44,959 bases of DNA from contig WAOR01000108.1 in assembly GCA_015521175.1 (NCBI GenBank), forward strand, positions 1-44,959. Reading direction: 5' to 3'. This stretch comes from Thermodiscus sp. GTDB taxonomy: Archaea > Thermoproteota > Thermoprotei_A > Sulfolobales > Acidilobaceae. Position 1 is the first letter of the stretch; each line of letters opens with the position of its first letter. The position numbers and the translations under genes were made by a program. Below the pieces are notes generated by a model. That model was not told the DNA's origin. It ran no database searches and saw only the letters and a program-made list of their open reading frames with translations. Of the stretch, positions 24,571 through 32,885 are shown in pieces.

Positions 24571-25991
24571 CAGCTGTCATTATTCTTATCTGGCTAGCAT
24601 TAACAGGGATTACGGCAAGTAGCCTGGAGATACCCCGCCACCCACCTATTATACTCAAACAAGCGGTCACCGTTAACGCTACACTTCTCCTGGACTCCCT
24701 GGACATAGAGTTCCTAGCACAGATAGCTATACAACAAATTAATAATATATTACACAGCAACAATATAGGAAGTAACACTACATGGCACTTACGATTAATC
24801 GACGCCCTCCGAACAGTAGCTGGGCAGGCTGAGTACGGCTTTCCATTATCGGCAATAGACGAGTTGAGGAAAGTCTTCAACTCGCTAAACACTACACAGC
24901 TATCCCTACTAGCAGAAGAGGCTCCCACATACCTCCCAGCATGCCCTAAAAGTATCGTCTACAATGGAGCTAACACAACATTCTATGCCGTAGCTAACCC
25001 CCTAGGATACCTACCCTACCAAGACTGCCAAGCACCAACCACAGCCGTAACACTTAGATCACCGCTAGACACGCTAATAGCCCTGCTAACCGTTAGGAAG
25101 GTCTCAGGCTTCATCGTACTAACGGCGAGCTATCCGGGAGAATCCCAGACATTAGTTAGAGTATACACTCCAACCTATATATCAGAAATAGTACACATAC
25201 CAAAGCAACTAGTCAGCAAAGAGCTAGTGCAAGCAGTAATCGAGGGCAAGCTGGAAATAACCCAGCCAGGCGAGAAGGAACGAGTAAACCAAACAGTAAT
25301 CGAAAAACTACTCGAAACTATAGAGAAGGGGAGCAAGGAAGAAGCAACCAACGCCCTGAAAAAACTAAACGACTACGCAAAACAGGGCCTAATCCCCTGG
25401 TCACTCTACGAGAAAGCATTAAGGGAATACGAGGGGAGATTCGGCGCTCCCAACCTCGTCGGGCAAAAGCAAGAGAAGGCCAAGGAGGAGGAAGTAAACC
25501 TAACAGACTTCCTACAAGGCCTCCAACACATAGTGGTACAGGCGGAGAAGGCACGAATAGAAGCACAAGGTGGAGCAACCCCGAAGCACAAAGGCAAAAC
25601 TCTCCCTACTACAATATCGCCACCATCCCGCGTTCTCCTAGGCGTATCCGGGGTAGGAATCCTCATAGTCGCCCTGCTAGCTCAAAGGGAAAGTCTATCT
25701 CCGGTCGCCGACCTAGTCAGGCTGCTTGCTGGTAAACCTGCAGGGGGCCCGGAGTGGTGCTATAACGCTACAATACTAGCATTCCGCCTCCGAGGAAAGC
25801 CCAAGTATATCAACGAGACGCCCCGAGAGTACCTGGAAAGGGTCAGGGACTCGCTCACACCGGAAGCCCAAGCATTACTCGAGGACGTCACACGGGCCTA
25901 CGAGGCCAGAGTCTATGGCGATACACCAACAGATTTCGAGCCTTATGATTGTGCTAGAAGACTGAGGAGGGTGCTTCTAGGTGGAGTCTAA
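24552..25991 (+). CDS. Membrane protein, DUF4129-like, with non-canonical start
   Basis: The frame is open from 24492 and has no ATG/GTG/TTG until 24864, yet the sequence before 24864 encodes GKSH, a hydrophobic helix (VAAVIILIWLALTGITA) and plausible extracytoplasmic sequence. GGGGAGG at 24536-24542 sits nine bases before an in-frame ATC at 24552, my best start (479 residues). The body has NxT sequons, a helical Lys/Glu region, a second transmembrane helix (VLLGVSGVGILIVALLA) and a cytoplasmic tail with YLERVRDSLTP and AYEARVYGD, the DUF4129 signature region. DUF4129 proteins accompany MoxR and DUF58 genes, as here. It overlaps the DUF4350-like gene by 11 bases. Confidence 0.65.
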   Translation: MGKSHVAAVIILIWLALTGITASSLEIPRHPPIILKQAVTVNATLLLDSLDIEFLAQIAIQQINNILHSNNIGSNTTWHLRLIDALRTVAGQAEYGFPLSAIDELRKVFNSLNTTQLSLLAEEAPTYLPACPKSIVYNGANTTFYAVANPLGYLPYQDCQAPTTAVTLRSPLDTLIALLTVRKVSGFIVLTASYPGESQTLVRVYTPTYISEIVHIPKQLVSKELVQAVIEGKLEITQPGEKERVNQTVIEKLLETIEKGSKEEATNALKKLNDYAKQGLIPWSLYEKALREYEGRFGAPNLVGQKQEKAKEEEVNLTDFLQGLQHIVVQAEKARIEAQGGATPKHKGKTLPTTISPPSRVLLGVSGVGILIVALLAQRESLSPVADLVRLLAGKPAGGPEWCYNATILAFRLRGKPKYINETPREYLERVRDSLTPEAQALLEDVTRAYEARVYGDTPTDFEPYDCARRLRRVLLGGV

Positions 25992-27360
25992 GAAATGGCT
26001 AGCACTAGTACTAGTTATAGTAGCGTTGCTAGCCAGCCTAGAATACATGCCCAGAAACATTCTCCTCAGGGTGGCAATACCAAGTGATGCCTCCTACCCG
26101 CTAAACAAGGGTCCCTACGGTACCAGCAAGCTGTGGAACATGCTAGCATCCAAGGGTTACAGGGAGGCCATAGTATACGGGTATAGCGGGTTGCCCAGAC
26201 TACGGAACGTTAAAGACGTTGTAATCTTAGAGATAGGCGGGTCATCAACCGCTCCACCTTCAGAGGCTTACAGGCTTGCAAGGGACCTAGTCGCCAGGAA
26301 CGTGAGGGTTCACCTAATAGTCCTAGACGAAGAGCCGAGTCAAGGAGTCTCCAAATATATCGAAAATGTAAGCGACCTGCTCTGCGGTTACACGCCTCCA
26401 AGGATAAGGGGTCCCCTCAACAGTACGTATAACGACCTCTACCTAGTCGTCGACGGGAAAGCCTACGACTTACCTACGGGGTATACGGGATACCTATCCT
26501 ACACTACAGACCCGGTCGCGACGCCAGGGAAGCCGCGCTTGCCGGAAAACCAAGGACTATACAAGCTGATCGCGGCCGCATGGCCATATCCCTCACCACC
26601 CTACAATGGCTTCTGGTACATAATAGGGGCAGAGTGCAGGTCTAATAGAGGAAGTGTTGTACTGATTGCGGATAGTACAATAGCGACTAACATGGAGGCG
26701 GACGCTCACCCCGAGGCTGTAGAAGCAATTACAAATATTATAAATGATAGAGTCTCCTCCCCTAGAACAACCCTGATACTAGTAGACGAGGAGTTCTATG
26801 TGAATCCGGGCCAAGGCAACGTGCAATTAATACTATCACTACACCCATCAATATTCCTACTGGCATTCGCAAAAGCTTACTCTGGGATAGAGAAATTTGT
26901 GATAAAAGATCTTGTGGGTCATCACCTTACACCGCTACTAGTGCTAGGTATCGCCACGGTCTTGTCGGCTGCTACACTCTATGCATCTAGAATCACGGGG
27001 AAGGAGAAGGTGAGAGTAAAAACCGGCCGGAAAAGGTCCTGGAAGCTGGGAATTACACTATCCTTAGGACTGGGATCGTGGAGCGATGCATACACGGTTT
27101 GCATGAGGGCTGAGAAGTATAGCAGGTTGATAACTGGGCATGACACGTCCTTGGGAACTATAAGAGAGCTTACTCAAGAAGTGGGAGAATTATGTCGTAG
27201 AGTAAGAGGATCCCGGGTTCTACGCTATATCCCACTATGGGGGTCCCTCAAACGTAGAATTATTGTTAATACGGCTCTAGCCCTTTCCATTGAGGGGGTT
27301 TACCCTTACCAGGAGGCTTTAAAGCTGTTAGAGGGTGAAGGCCGTGGACAGCAACGGTGA
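25981..27360 (+). CDS. DUF4350-like membrane protein of the MoxR operon
   Basis: 459 residues. N-terminal helix ([17 protein letters not shown]), then an extracytoplasmic domain that starts with [25 protein letters not shown], the hallmark of DUF4350 (a GATase-like fold used in membrane-protein clusters), with [27 protein letters not shown] second helix ([18 protein letters not shown]) leads to a basic cytoplasmic tail with [18 protein letters not shown]. Its start lies inside the 3' end of the preceding gene. Function of DUF4350 is unknown. Confidence 0.78.
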   Translation: MESKKWLALVLVIVALLASLEYMPRNILLRVAIPSDASYPLNKGPYGTSKLWNMLASKGYREAIVYGYSGLPRLRNVKDVVILEIGGSSTAPPSEAYRLARDLVARNVRVHLIVLDEEPSQGVSKYIENVSDLLCGYTPPRIRGPLNSTYNDLYLVVDGKAYDLPTGYTGYLSYTTDPVATPGKPRLPENQGLYKLIAAAWPYPSPPYNGFWYIIGAECRSNRGSVVLIADSTIATNMEADAHPEAVEAITNIINDRVSSPRTTLILVDEEFYVNPGQGNVQLILSLHPSIFLLAFAKAYSGIEKFVIKDLVGHHLTPLLVLGIATVLSAATLYASRITGKEKVRVKTGRKRSWKLGITLSLGLGSWSDAYTVCMRAEKYSRLITGHDTSLGTIRELTQEVGELCRRVRGSRVLRYIPLWGSLKRRIIVNTALALSIEGVYPYQEALKLLEGEGRGQQR

Positions 27361-28315
27361 CGGGCCCGTATTCGTAGCTGAACTAGCAGGCAAGATAATA
27401 GGCGAAGTATCAAAGGTTATAATCGGTAAGAAAAAGGAGTTACAACTAATCCTAGCATCAATGCTTGCCCAAGGCCACGTTATCCTAGTTGGAGTGCCAG
27501 GTGTATCCAAGACTAGTATGGCCAAAGCACTGGCTCGCGCGATAGGCTTATCGTTTAAGAGGATTCAATTCACGCCAGACCTCCTCCCAGCCGACGTACT
27601 AGGTACAATGGTCTACGATCCTAGGAGCGGAGAATTCAGGTTCCGCAAGGGCCCTATTTTCGCTAACATAGTGCTGGCCGATGAGATTAACAGGGCTAGT
27701 CCCAGGACCCAGAGCGCCTTTATAGAAGCCATGCAAGAGAGGCAGGTGACTATTGAGGGCATCACTTATGAACTGCCTAAGCCTTTCATTGTGATAGCTA
27801 CAATGAACCCGGTGGAGTTCGAGGGTGTATACCCTCTCCCGGAAGCCCAGATTGACAGGTTCATGGTAAAGGTTGATGTCGGTTATCCCAGTAGAGACGA
27901 GGAGAAGGATATACTCAAAAAATACAATATTATAGAAGAGTTCAACGTTGCAAAGGTAGCCGAAGCACAGGAAATAATGAAGGCGTCTCGGGTAATAAGG
28001 AATATCCACGTGTCAGACCCAGTAATCGACTACATACTCGACATTGCACGGGCCACTCGAGACCACTCAATGATAAGGCTGGGAGCGAGCCCGAGAGCCT
28101 CAATATTCCTCATGAGAATGAGCCAGGCATGGGCCGCAATAAATGGCAGAGCCTACGTTTTACCAGACGATGTCAAGAGCGTCGCAGTACCAGTACTGGC
28201 CCACAGAATAATACTAAAGCCGGGAGTCACACCAGAACCCGGGCTCACAGAAAAAATAATAGAACAAATAATTAATACGATACCGACTCCCAGCCCGCCG
28301 GCGAGGAAACAATGA
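27344..28315 (+). CDS. MoxR-family AAA+ ATPase
   Basis: About 323 residues. Walker A is GVPGVSKTS, with Ser in place of the usual Gly before Lys; Walker B is [27 protein letters not shown]; sensor 1 in [24 protein letters not shown]; sensor 2 region [18 protein letters not shown]. MoxR ATPases act as chaperone-like activators of DUF58/VWA partners. GAGGGTGA lies six bases before the GTG at 27344, which I prefer over the GTG at 27335. It overlaps the previous gene by 17 bases and DUF58 by four (ATGA). Confidence 0.93.
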   Translation: MDSNGDGPVFVAELAGKIIGEVSKVIIGKKKELQLILASMLAQGHVILVGVPGVSKTSMAKALARAIGLSFKRIQFTPDLLPADVLGTMVYDPRSGEFRFRKGPIFANIVLADEINRASPRTQSAFIEAMQERQVTIEGITYELPKPFIVIATMNPVEFEGVYPLPEAQIDRFMVKVDVGYPSRDEEKDILKKYNIIEEFNVAKVAEAQEIMKASRVIRNIHVSDPVIDYILDIARATRDHSMIRLGASPRASIFLMRMSQAWAAINGRAYVLPDDVKSVAVPVLAHRIILKPGVTPEPGLTEKIIEQIINTIPTPSPPARKQ

Positions 28316-29454
28316 AGGAGCCACGACTAATAGCTAGAAAGCTTACACCACTAGGATTAGGCCTTGCCCTAGCAGGACTCCTAATAGCAGCCTGGGGGCT
28401 ACTCGAGGATAGCTGGCAGAGAACAGGCCTCGGCCTTGCCCTAGCATTCACACCCCTAGCATCCGGCTTACTAACTCATCTCGCCGCTAACGAGCTCATG
28501 AATAGCCTTGAGAGAAGGATCCCAGAGGTCCCAGTGGAGGGTTACGTGGCCCCTATCATACTATCGGTTAGGAACAACAGCCTGTTAGCACCAATAATCG
28601 CCGAAGTAGAAGACACGCCCCCCGGAAACCTTAGACGAATAGGCTCCGCGAAAACACGTCTAATCGCCCTGCCGGGCACCGAAGCCCGCACCACATACTA
28701 CCTAGTAGCCAGGCCTGGTAAACGAGCCTTCGCACAGGTCAAAGCGAAAGCCTACGACCCGCTCGGACTATACGAGTTAACAATCGAATGGCATCCGAGG
28801 GGCGACTCTTACCTCCACGGAAAGCCGGCTCAGAAAAAAGTCGAGTTAAAGGAATCTCTGGAAAGGGAGATCTCAACCCTGGTTCGAAGGTACTCCAGGG
28901 GGATGGGCCTGGAATTCTACGAGGTCAGGGAGTACAGGGAGGGCGATGACCCGAGGCTTATAGACTGGAAGGCGACCGCAAGGCTCGGCAAGCTCATAGT
29001 CAAGGAGATGGCTAGGGAGACGAGTAGCCCTGTAATTATTATGGTTGCTCCAGGCCCGGAGGGTGATAAGGGGGAACCATATAAGACACCATTCGAGAGG
29101 CTCTCTCGAATAGCGGCTGGCCTCGCAGGCGAGCTGTCAAGCAAGGGAATAACCGTTGGCTACATTGGCCTCGTAGAAGAACCCATAATTGTTCCTCCAA
29201 GCCCGGGACCCCGAGGCCTCGACGCCGTACTATCTGGTCTCGCAGAGACGCCTCCCTTTGGAGAACCTCCCCCAGACCTGGCTGCTGTTATAAGGAAGTA
29301 CTTAAGGGACTTCGTGAGGGCTAGGCCTCTCCTCATACTATTGGCCCCACCGGAGATAGCAGATGCTATTGGAGGAGAAGCCAGAGCCGTGGCCGGGGAG
29401 GCGAACGGGAAGCTTGTAGTCATGGTGATCAAGGATGAAAAAGAGAATAATTAA
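28312..29454 (+). CDS. DUF58 protein
   Basis: 380 residues. Two N-terminal transmembrane helices ([18 protein letters not shown] and [18 protein letters not shown]), then a beta-rich part and the DUF58 core [33 protein letters not shown], followed by a VWA-like fold ([17 protein letters not shown]) in which the MIDAS-type residues are only partly kept. DUF58 is the standard partner of MoxR. Starts with ATGA overlap and ends 20 bases inside the next gene. Confidence 0.92.
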   Translation: MKEPRLIARKLTPLGLGLALAGLLIAAWGLLEDSWQRTGLGLALAFTPLASGLLTHLAANELMNSLERRIPEVPVEGYVAPIILSVRNNSLLAPIIAEVEDTPPGNLRRIGSAKTRLIALPGTEARTTYYLVARPGKRAFAQVKAKAYDPLGLYELTIEWHPRGDSYLHGKPAQKKVELKESLEREISTLVRRYSRGMGLEFYEVREYREGDDPRLIDWKATARLGKLIVKEMARETSSPVIIMVAPGPEGDKGEPYKTPFERLSRIAAGLAGELSSKGITVGYIGLVEEPIIVPPSPGPRGLDAVLSGLAETPPFGEPPPDLAAVIRKYLRDFVRARPLLILLAPPEIADAIGGEARAVAGEANGKLVVMVIKDEKENN

Positions 29455-30547
29455 TATTATTCTAAGAATCATACAGATTGGAGCAGCCTATATTCTCTTT
29501 ACAGAAATAGCCCGCAGCATGACAGTGCAACTCATACCCGGCCTCAGTATCGGCGAAGTGCTACTACCTCTCTACCTTGTAGCCCTAATACCCCTAGCCT
29601 ATCCCCGCTATTATTACCTGTCCATCCTCCCGGGACTAGTATCCATCCTTCTAACCCCTAACCTGGGAATAATATATAATAGCTTATTATTATCTATAAT
29701 ATCATTTATAGTATTCTGGGCTAACATAGGGGGAACAAGCATAATTATTACTAGAAAATGGCGCTTCCTAGCCTCCAACCTACTAGTATTCCTAGTCTTC
29801 GCAATATTGGCGATCCTAGGATACGCATCCGTGCTACTATCCGAGAAGGCCTACCACGCCAACCCACCCCTGCAAGGCGAGGTTAAGGCCATAATCTACC
29901 TCCTCAAACCAACTGTAGCATACAAACTAACACTATTACTGTTAATCACAGTTTTACTATATAAGACGGCCTCAAGCATAGTAGAGCTAGCAATAGCGTG
30001 GAAGGCGAAACCCTCCCTAAGAAAAGCACTGCTAGCTAAGCAGATAGCAGAAGAAGAGAAAACACTAATCCATTTCGATGGAACCCAGTATCCAGTCCTA
30101 GATTGGGGCTCCGGGCTACTATTAACCCTGCTACTCGCACCAGTACTCTATCCAGCCTTCGAAGCCCTCGTGAAAACGGGGCTAAGCATATCGCACGTAA
30201 ACGCTGGAAACTATACGGGCGTCACAGCATCACTACTAGCCACCATTATACTCTGGCCCTTCAACAAATACCTCATCCAGGCCCTAACTAAACCCCACAC
30301 TCTAGCAAAGCTCTACAAGCCTGCCCCCGAGAAGATACTCGTTGCGGCAGGAGTCGTCATAATATCACTACTACTACTCGTAGACATTACGGGTTACGAT
30401 CCAATAGCCCTCCTAAACAATGTTGTCCACGGGGAACTACCGCCAGCCGACCCCTTTTCAAAACTCCTAGTAGAGCCTGGCGAAAAGTACTATCAGGGAC
30501 TCTCGCGCCTCCTAGACCTACTAGTGCAATTATTCTGGGGAGGATAA
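29435..30547 (+). CDS. Polytopic membrane protein, last gene of the MoxR operon
   Basis: 370 residues with about eight to nine transmembrane helices, a cytoplasmic Lys-rich segment around 190-215 (KAKPSLRKALLAKQIAEEEK) and a C-terminal soluble tail ending FWGG. No transporter motif or family is recognised. It starts inside DUF58 (20-base overlap), so it is surely part of the same unit and may be the membrane platform for the MoxR/DUF58 pair. Its mRNA is unusually AT-rich in the middle (29670-29760). Confidence 0.7.
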   Translation: MKKRIINIILRIIQIGAAYILFTEIARSMTVQLIPGLSIGEVLLPLYLVALIPLAYPRYYYLSILPGLVSILLTPNLGIIYNSLLLSIISFIVFWANIGGTSIIITRKWRFLASNLLVFLVFAILAILGYASVLLSEKAYHANPPLQGEVKAIIYLLKPTVAYKLTLLLLITVLLYKTASSIVELAIAWKAKPSLRKALLAKQIAEEEKTLIHFDGTQYPVLDWGSGLLLTLLLAPVLYPAFEALVKTGLSISHVNAGNYTGVTASLLATIILWPFNKYLIQALTKPHTLAKLYKPAPEKILVAAGVVIISLLLLVDITGYDPIALLNNVVHGELPPADPFSKLLVEPGEKYYQGLSRLLDLLVQLFWGG

Positions 30548-30574
30548 CTCCCAATCCATCCTGGTGCAACAAGA

Positions 30575-31438
30575 TTGAGGGACCCCCTCACACCACTCCA
30601 AGAAGCAGTAGAGGAGATCCGGAGAGAGAAGGTAAGAGGGGCGAGATGGGCCCTATACCGGGCAGTAAGGGCCGTAATAGAATCAGTCGAGAATGGAGCC
30701 ACCTGTAGCGATGCCGAGAGAATAGCGAAGTCAATAATCAATGCAAACAAGTCGATGGCTCCACTTTACAATCTAAGCCTTGCAATACTGGAAGGATGTA
30801 AGAAGGGTCTCGATCCGTCTAAAACTGCTAGGAAAGTACTGGATTATTATTCTAAAAGCCTTGAGAGGATTAGGATGGAGGCGAGATCGTTCCGAGAACC
30901 TATAAAAATAATAACTATAAGCTATAGCTCCACCGTGGAAGCATTAATACTAGCCTCCAAGCAGAACTTCGCCAAAGTAATTGTATTAGAGAGTAGGCCG
31001 GGCGGGGAAGGAGCCCTTCTAGCCGCGACACTCAGGGACTCGGGGCTCCCCGTCGAACTCATACCCGATACGGCGACCCCGCTACGGATAGAAGAGGTAG
31101 ACTATGTTATCGTTGGAGCAGATGCTGTGACAAGAGACGGATGCCTCGTAAACAAGCTAGGAACCCGGCAACTAGCGATGATAGCAGGCCAATCGGGTAA
31201 ACCCGTGGTGGCGGTGTTTGACTCGCTGAAGATTCATCCGGAATCAACATGTGATAGCCACCCTATAGAAGAGAGATCCTACATAGCCCCTGGTTATGGC
31301 CCGGTAAGGTATCCTCTCTTTGACAAGACGCCGCGGAGCCTGGTATCATATATGTTAACTGAGAGGGGCGTAAACAAGTATGAGGTTTCAGTACTTAGGG
31401 AGGCCTGGGAAGATATGATGAGGGAAATACTCGAGTAA
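30575..31438 (+). CDS. eIF2B-alpha/ribose-1,5-bisphosphate isomerase family protein
   Basis: 287 residues: helical N-terminal domain, then the isomerase-type Rossmann-like half with TISYSSTVEALI, VLESRPGGEGALLAA, YVIVGADAVTRDGCLVNKLGTRQLA and VVAVFDSLKIHP. Catalytic Cys and Asp equivalents of R15P isomerase may be in the DAVT and upstream loops, but I cannot prove them, so both a regulatory eIF2B homologue and an R15P isomerase of the AMP salvage path remain open. No RuBisCO or AMP phosphorylase is seen in the window. TTG start at 30575. Confidence 0.8.
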   Translation: MRDPLTPLQEAVEEIRREKVRGARWALYRAVRAVIESVENGATCSDAERIAKSIINANKSMAPLYNLSLAILEGCKKGLDPSKTARKVLDYYSKSLERIRMEARSFREPIKIITISYSSTVEALILASKQNFAKVIVLESRPGGEGALLAATLRDSGLPVELIPDTATPLRIEEVDYVIVGADAVTRDGCLVNKLGTRQLAMIAGQSGKPVVAVFDSLKIHPESTCDSHPIEERSYIAPGYGPVRYPLFDKTPRSLVSYMLTERGVNKYEVSVLREAWEDMMREILE

Positions 31439-31537
31439 ATAACAGGCTACTACAATGTATTAACTCCCATAGTAACCCCCGTTATAATCCCCATAACCGG
31501 CCCTCCGTCAAACCCGGAGCCTGAGAGGTGTAGAGAT

Positions 31538-32596
31538 GTGAAGTTCCTAAGATGCAAGGAGATACCCCCCTCAACTGGGAAGAAGGTAGCCATAGTAGGA
31601 GCAGGCCCAGCTGGGCTCGGGGCCGCTGGTATACTCCGGTGCAGGGGTCACGACGTAGTGGTATATGACCAGAACCCGGAGCCCGGAGGGCTCATACTCT
31701 TCGGCATACCCGTTACGAGGATACCTAAAGGCCCCGTAAGAAAGGGTATCAAGGAACTCATAGACGCCGGAGTGAAATTCGTTCTAAGAACTAAGGTCGA
31801 CATGGTAGGAGACCTGGAATTAATGGATAAGATCATAGACCCTCAGGACAGAGTCCACCTCGAGGAACTCATAAACGAGTACGACGCAGTCCTCATAGCA
31901 ACAGGGACATGGAAGACCAGGAAAATGAACGTGCCCGGAGAGGACCTCCCTTGGGTATACCCCGCGGTCGAGTGGATAGTAGCACTACACATGGCAAAAT
32001 ACGGGTACAAGCCATGGGACAGCGTGCCACCACTCGAGGGGAGAATACTAGTAATAGGAGGAGGACTTACAGCAGCGGACGCAGTACTCATACCCCTAAC
32101 CTACGAGGAAGTCAAAGGTAAGGTGAGTGAGGTCGTACTAAGCTATAGGAGAACGGCCGAATACGCCCCAATGGGCAAGAAGGAGATCGACAACCTAATA
32201 GCGGCGGGAGCAAAATACTGGGAGCTAACACAGCCCATAGAGTTCAGGGAGGAGAACGGTAAGAAGATAGTCAAGTTCGTACGAATGAGGCTAGTAAGGA
32301 CTAGCGCTGAGAAAAGGCCCAAGCCCGTGCCAATAGAGGGAACGGAGTTCGAGGAAGAGTTTGACTACGTGTTAAAAGCCGTAGGAGTCCTGCCAACACC
32401 GCCAGTAAAAGACGGTTGCTGCGGAATAAAGGTAGACCCACACGGCACCATAGTAACCGATGAAAACTTCATGACGACAAGGGAAGGAGTATTCGCCGCA
32501 GGAGACGTAAGACACGGGCCAAGCCTAATAGGCCCAGCCCTAAAGAGCGGAATGGACGCCGCAAAGAAAATACACGAATACCTAATGAACAAGTAA
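31538..32596 (+). CDS. GltD-like FAD/NAD(P)H oxidoreductase
   Basis: 352 residues. FAD site KKVAIVGAGPAGLGAAG at 16-32, GGLILFGIP, the NAD(P)H site LVIGGGLTAADAV, and the second FAD motif GVFAAGDVRHGPSLIGPA. It resembles the glutamate synthase small subunit/NfnB group but lacks their N-terminal Fe-S domain, keeping only a short LRCKEIP. Cysteines in KDGCCGIK are unusual. Possible roles are ferredoxin:NADP reductase or sulfide dehydrogenase subunit; no partner gene is next to it. GTG at 31538 has GAGAGGTG eight bases upstream. Confidence 0.85.
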   Translation: MKFLRCKEIPPSTGKKVAIVGAGPAGLGAAGILRCRGHDVVVYDQNPEPGGLILFGIPVTRIPKGPVRKGIKELIDAGVKFVLRTKVDMVGDLELMDKIIDPQDRVHLEELINEYDAVLIATGTWKTRKMNVPGEDLPWVYPAVEWIVALHMAKYGYKPWDSVPPLEGRILVIGGGLTAADAVLIPLTYEEVKGKVSEVVLSYRRTAEYAPMGKKEIDNLIAAGAKYWELTQPIEFREENGKKIVKFVRMRLVRTSAEKRPKPVPIEGTEFEEEFDYVLKAVGVLPTPPVKDGCCGIKVDPHGTIVTDENFMTTREGVFAAGDVRHGPSLIGPALKSGMDAAKKIHEYLMNK

Positions 32597-32638
32597 GCCT
32601 AAACCCTATTTCCACTCTCCAGAGAATCACTTAGTGGG

Positions 32639-32760
32639 GGGTCCCCCAGCCCTCGAGGAGGGGTGTGAGGAGGAGAAAGGGGTAGAACAGAGCCCCTCTG
32701 AGGGCTATGAGCGGAGCTCACCCCCACTAACCCCCTTAACGAGGGCTTTGCGGGGGACCC
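32639..32760 (+). ncRNA. GC-rich structured element, degenerate box C/D-like
   Basis: The outer GGGTCCCCC (32639-32647) can pair with GGGGGACCC (32752-32760). Inside: GGGG (32660-32663), extra base, box C-like GTGAGGA (32665-32671), 16-nt segment, D'-like CAGA, stem-loop GCCC...GGGC (32692-32705), extra base, ATGAGCG, 13-nt segment, CTAA and CCCCC. The order and the stem-loop match the better copies at 12671 and 22475, but the boxes are worn and the first spacing too long, so it may be a pseudo-copy or another RNA. AGTGGGGG/CCCCCACT offers a competing fold. Lies in a 280-base gap. Confidence 0.35.
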
Positions 32761-32790
32761 TCAACTCCTAGCCATAATTGTCCTTACTCT

Positions 32791-32800
32791 AAAATATATT
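32791..32800 (+). promoter_or_regulatory. TATA-like box upstream of the extracellular Lon-fold protease
   Basis: AAAATATATT within a sharply AT-rich stretch, after the GC-rich element. Transcription would begin near 32826, leaving a 60-base leader. Confidence 0.4.
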
Positions 32801-32885
32801 CTAATATTTTGGAAACCATAATTGTATAACCCTGAAGACCTACTAGGGTAATGATAAATGGAGACCAGTTGGAGGCGTGAAAGAA

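Noticed and set aside
24563-24928. 121-residue minus-strand ORF
   Set aside because: It lies opposite the hidden N-terminus of the DUF4129-like gene, which reads as a signal peptide and fits the operon's overlaps.
27335-27360. Walker A Ser in MoxR as evidence for an inactive ATPase
   Set aside because: The Lys and Thr are intact, Walker B and sensors are normal, and archaeal MoxR proteins vary at this position.
32639-32760. Outer GGGTCCCCC/GGGGGACCC repeats as ends of a small mobile element
   Set aside because: No target duplication and no transposase; the interior matches the C/D-like stem-loop family instead.
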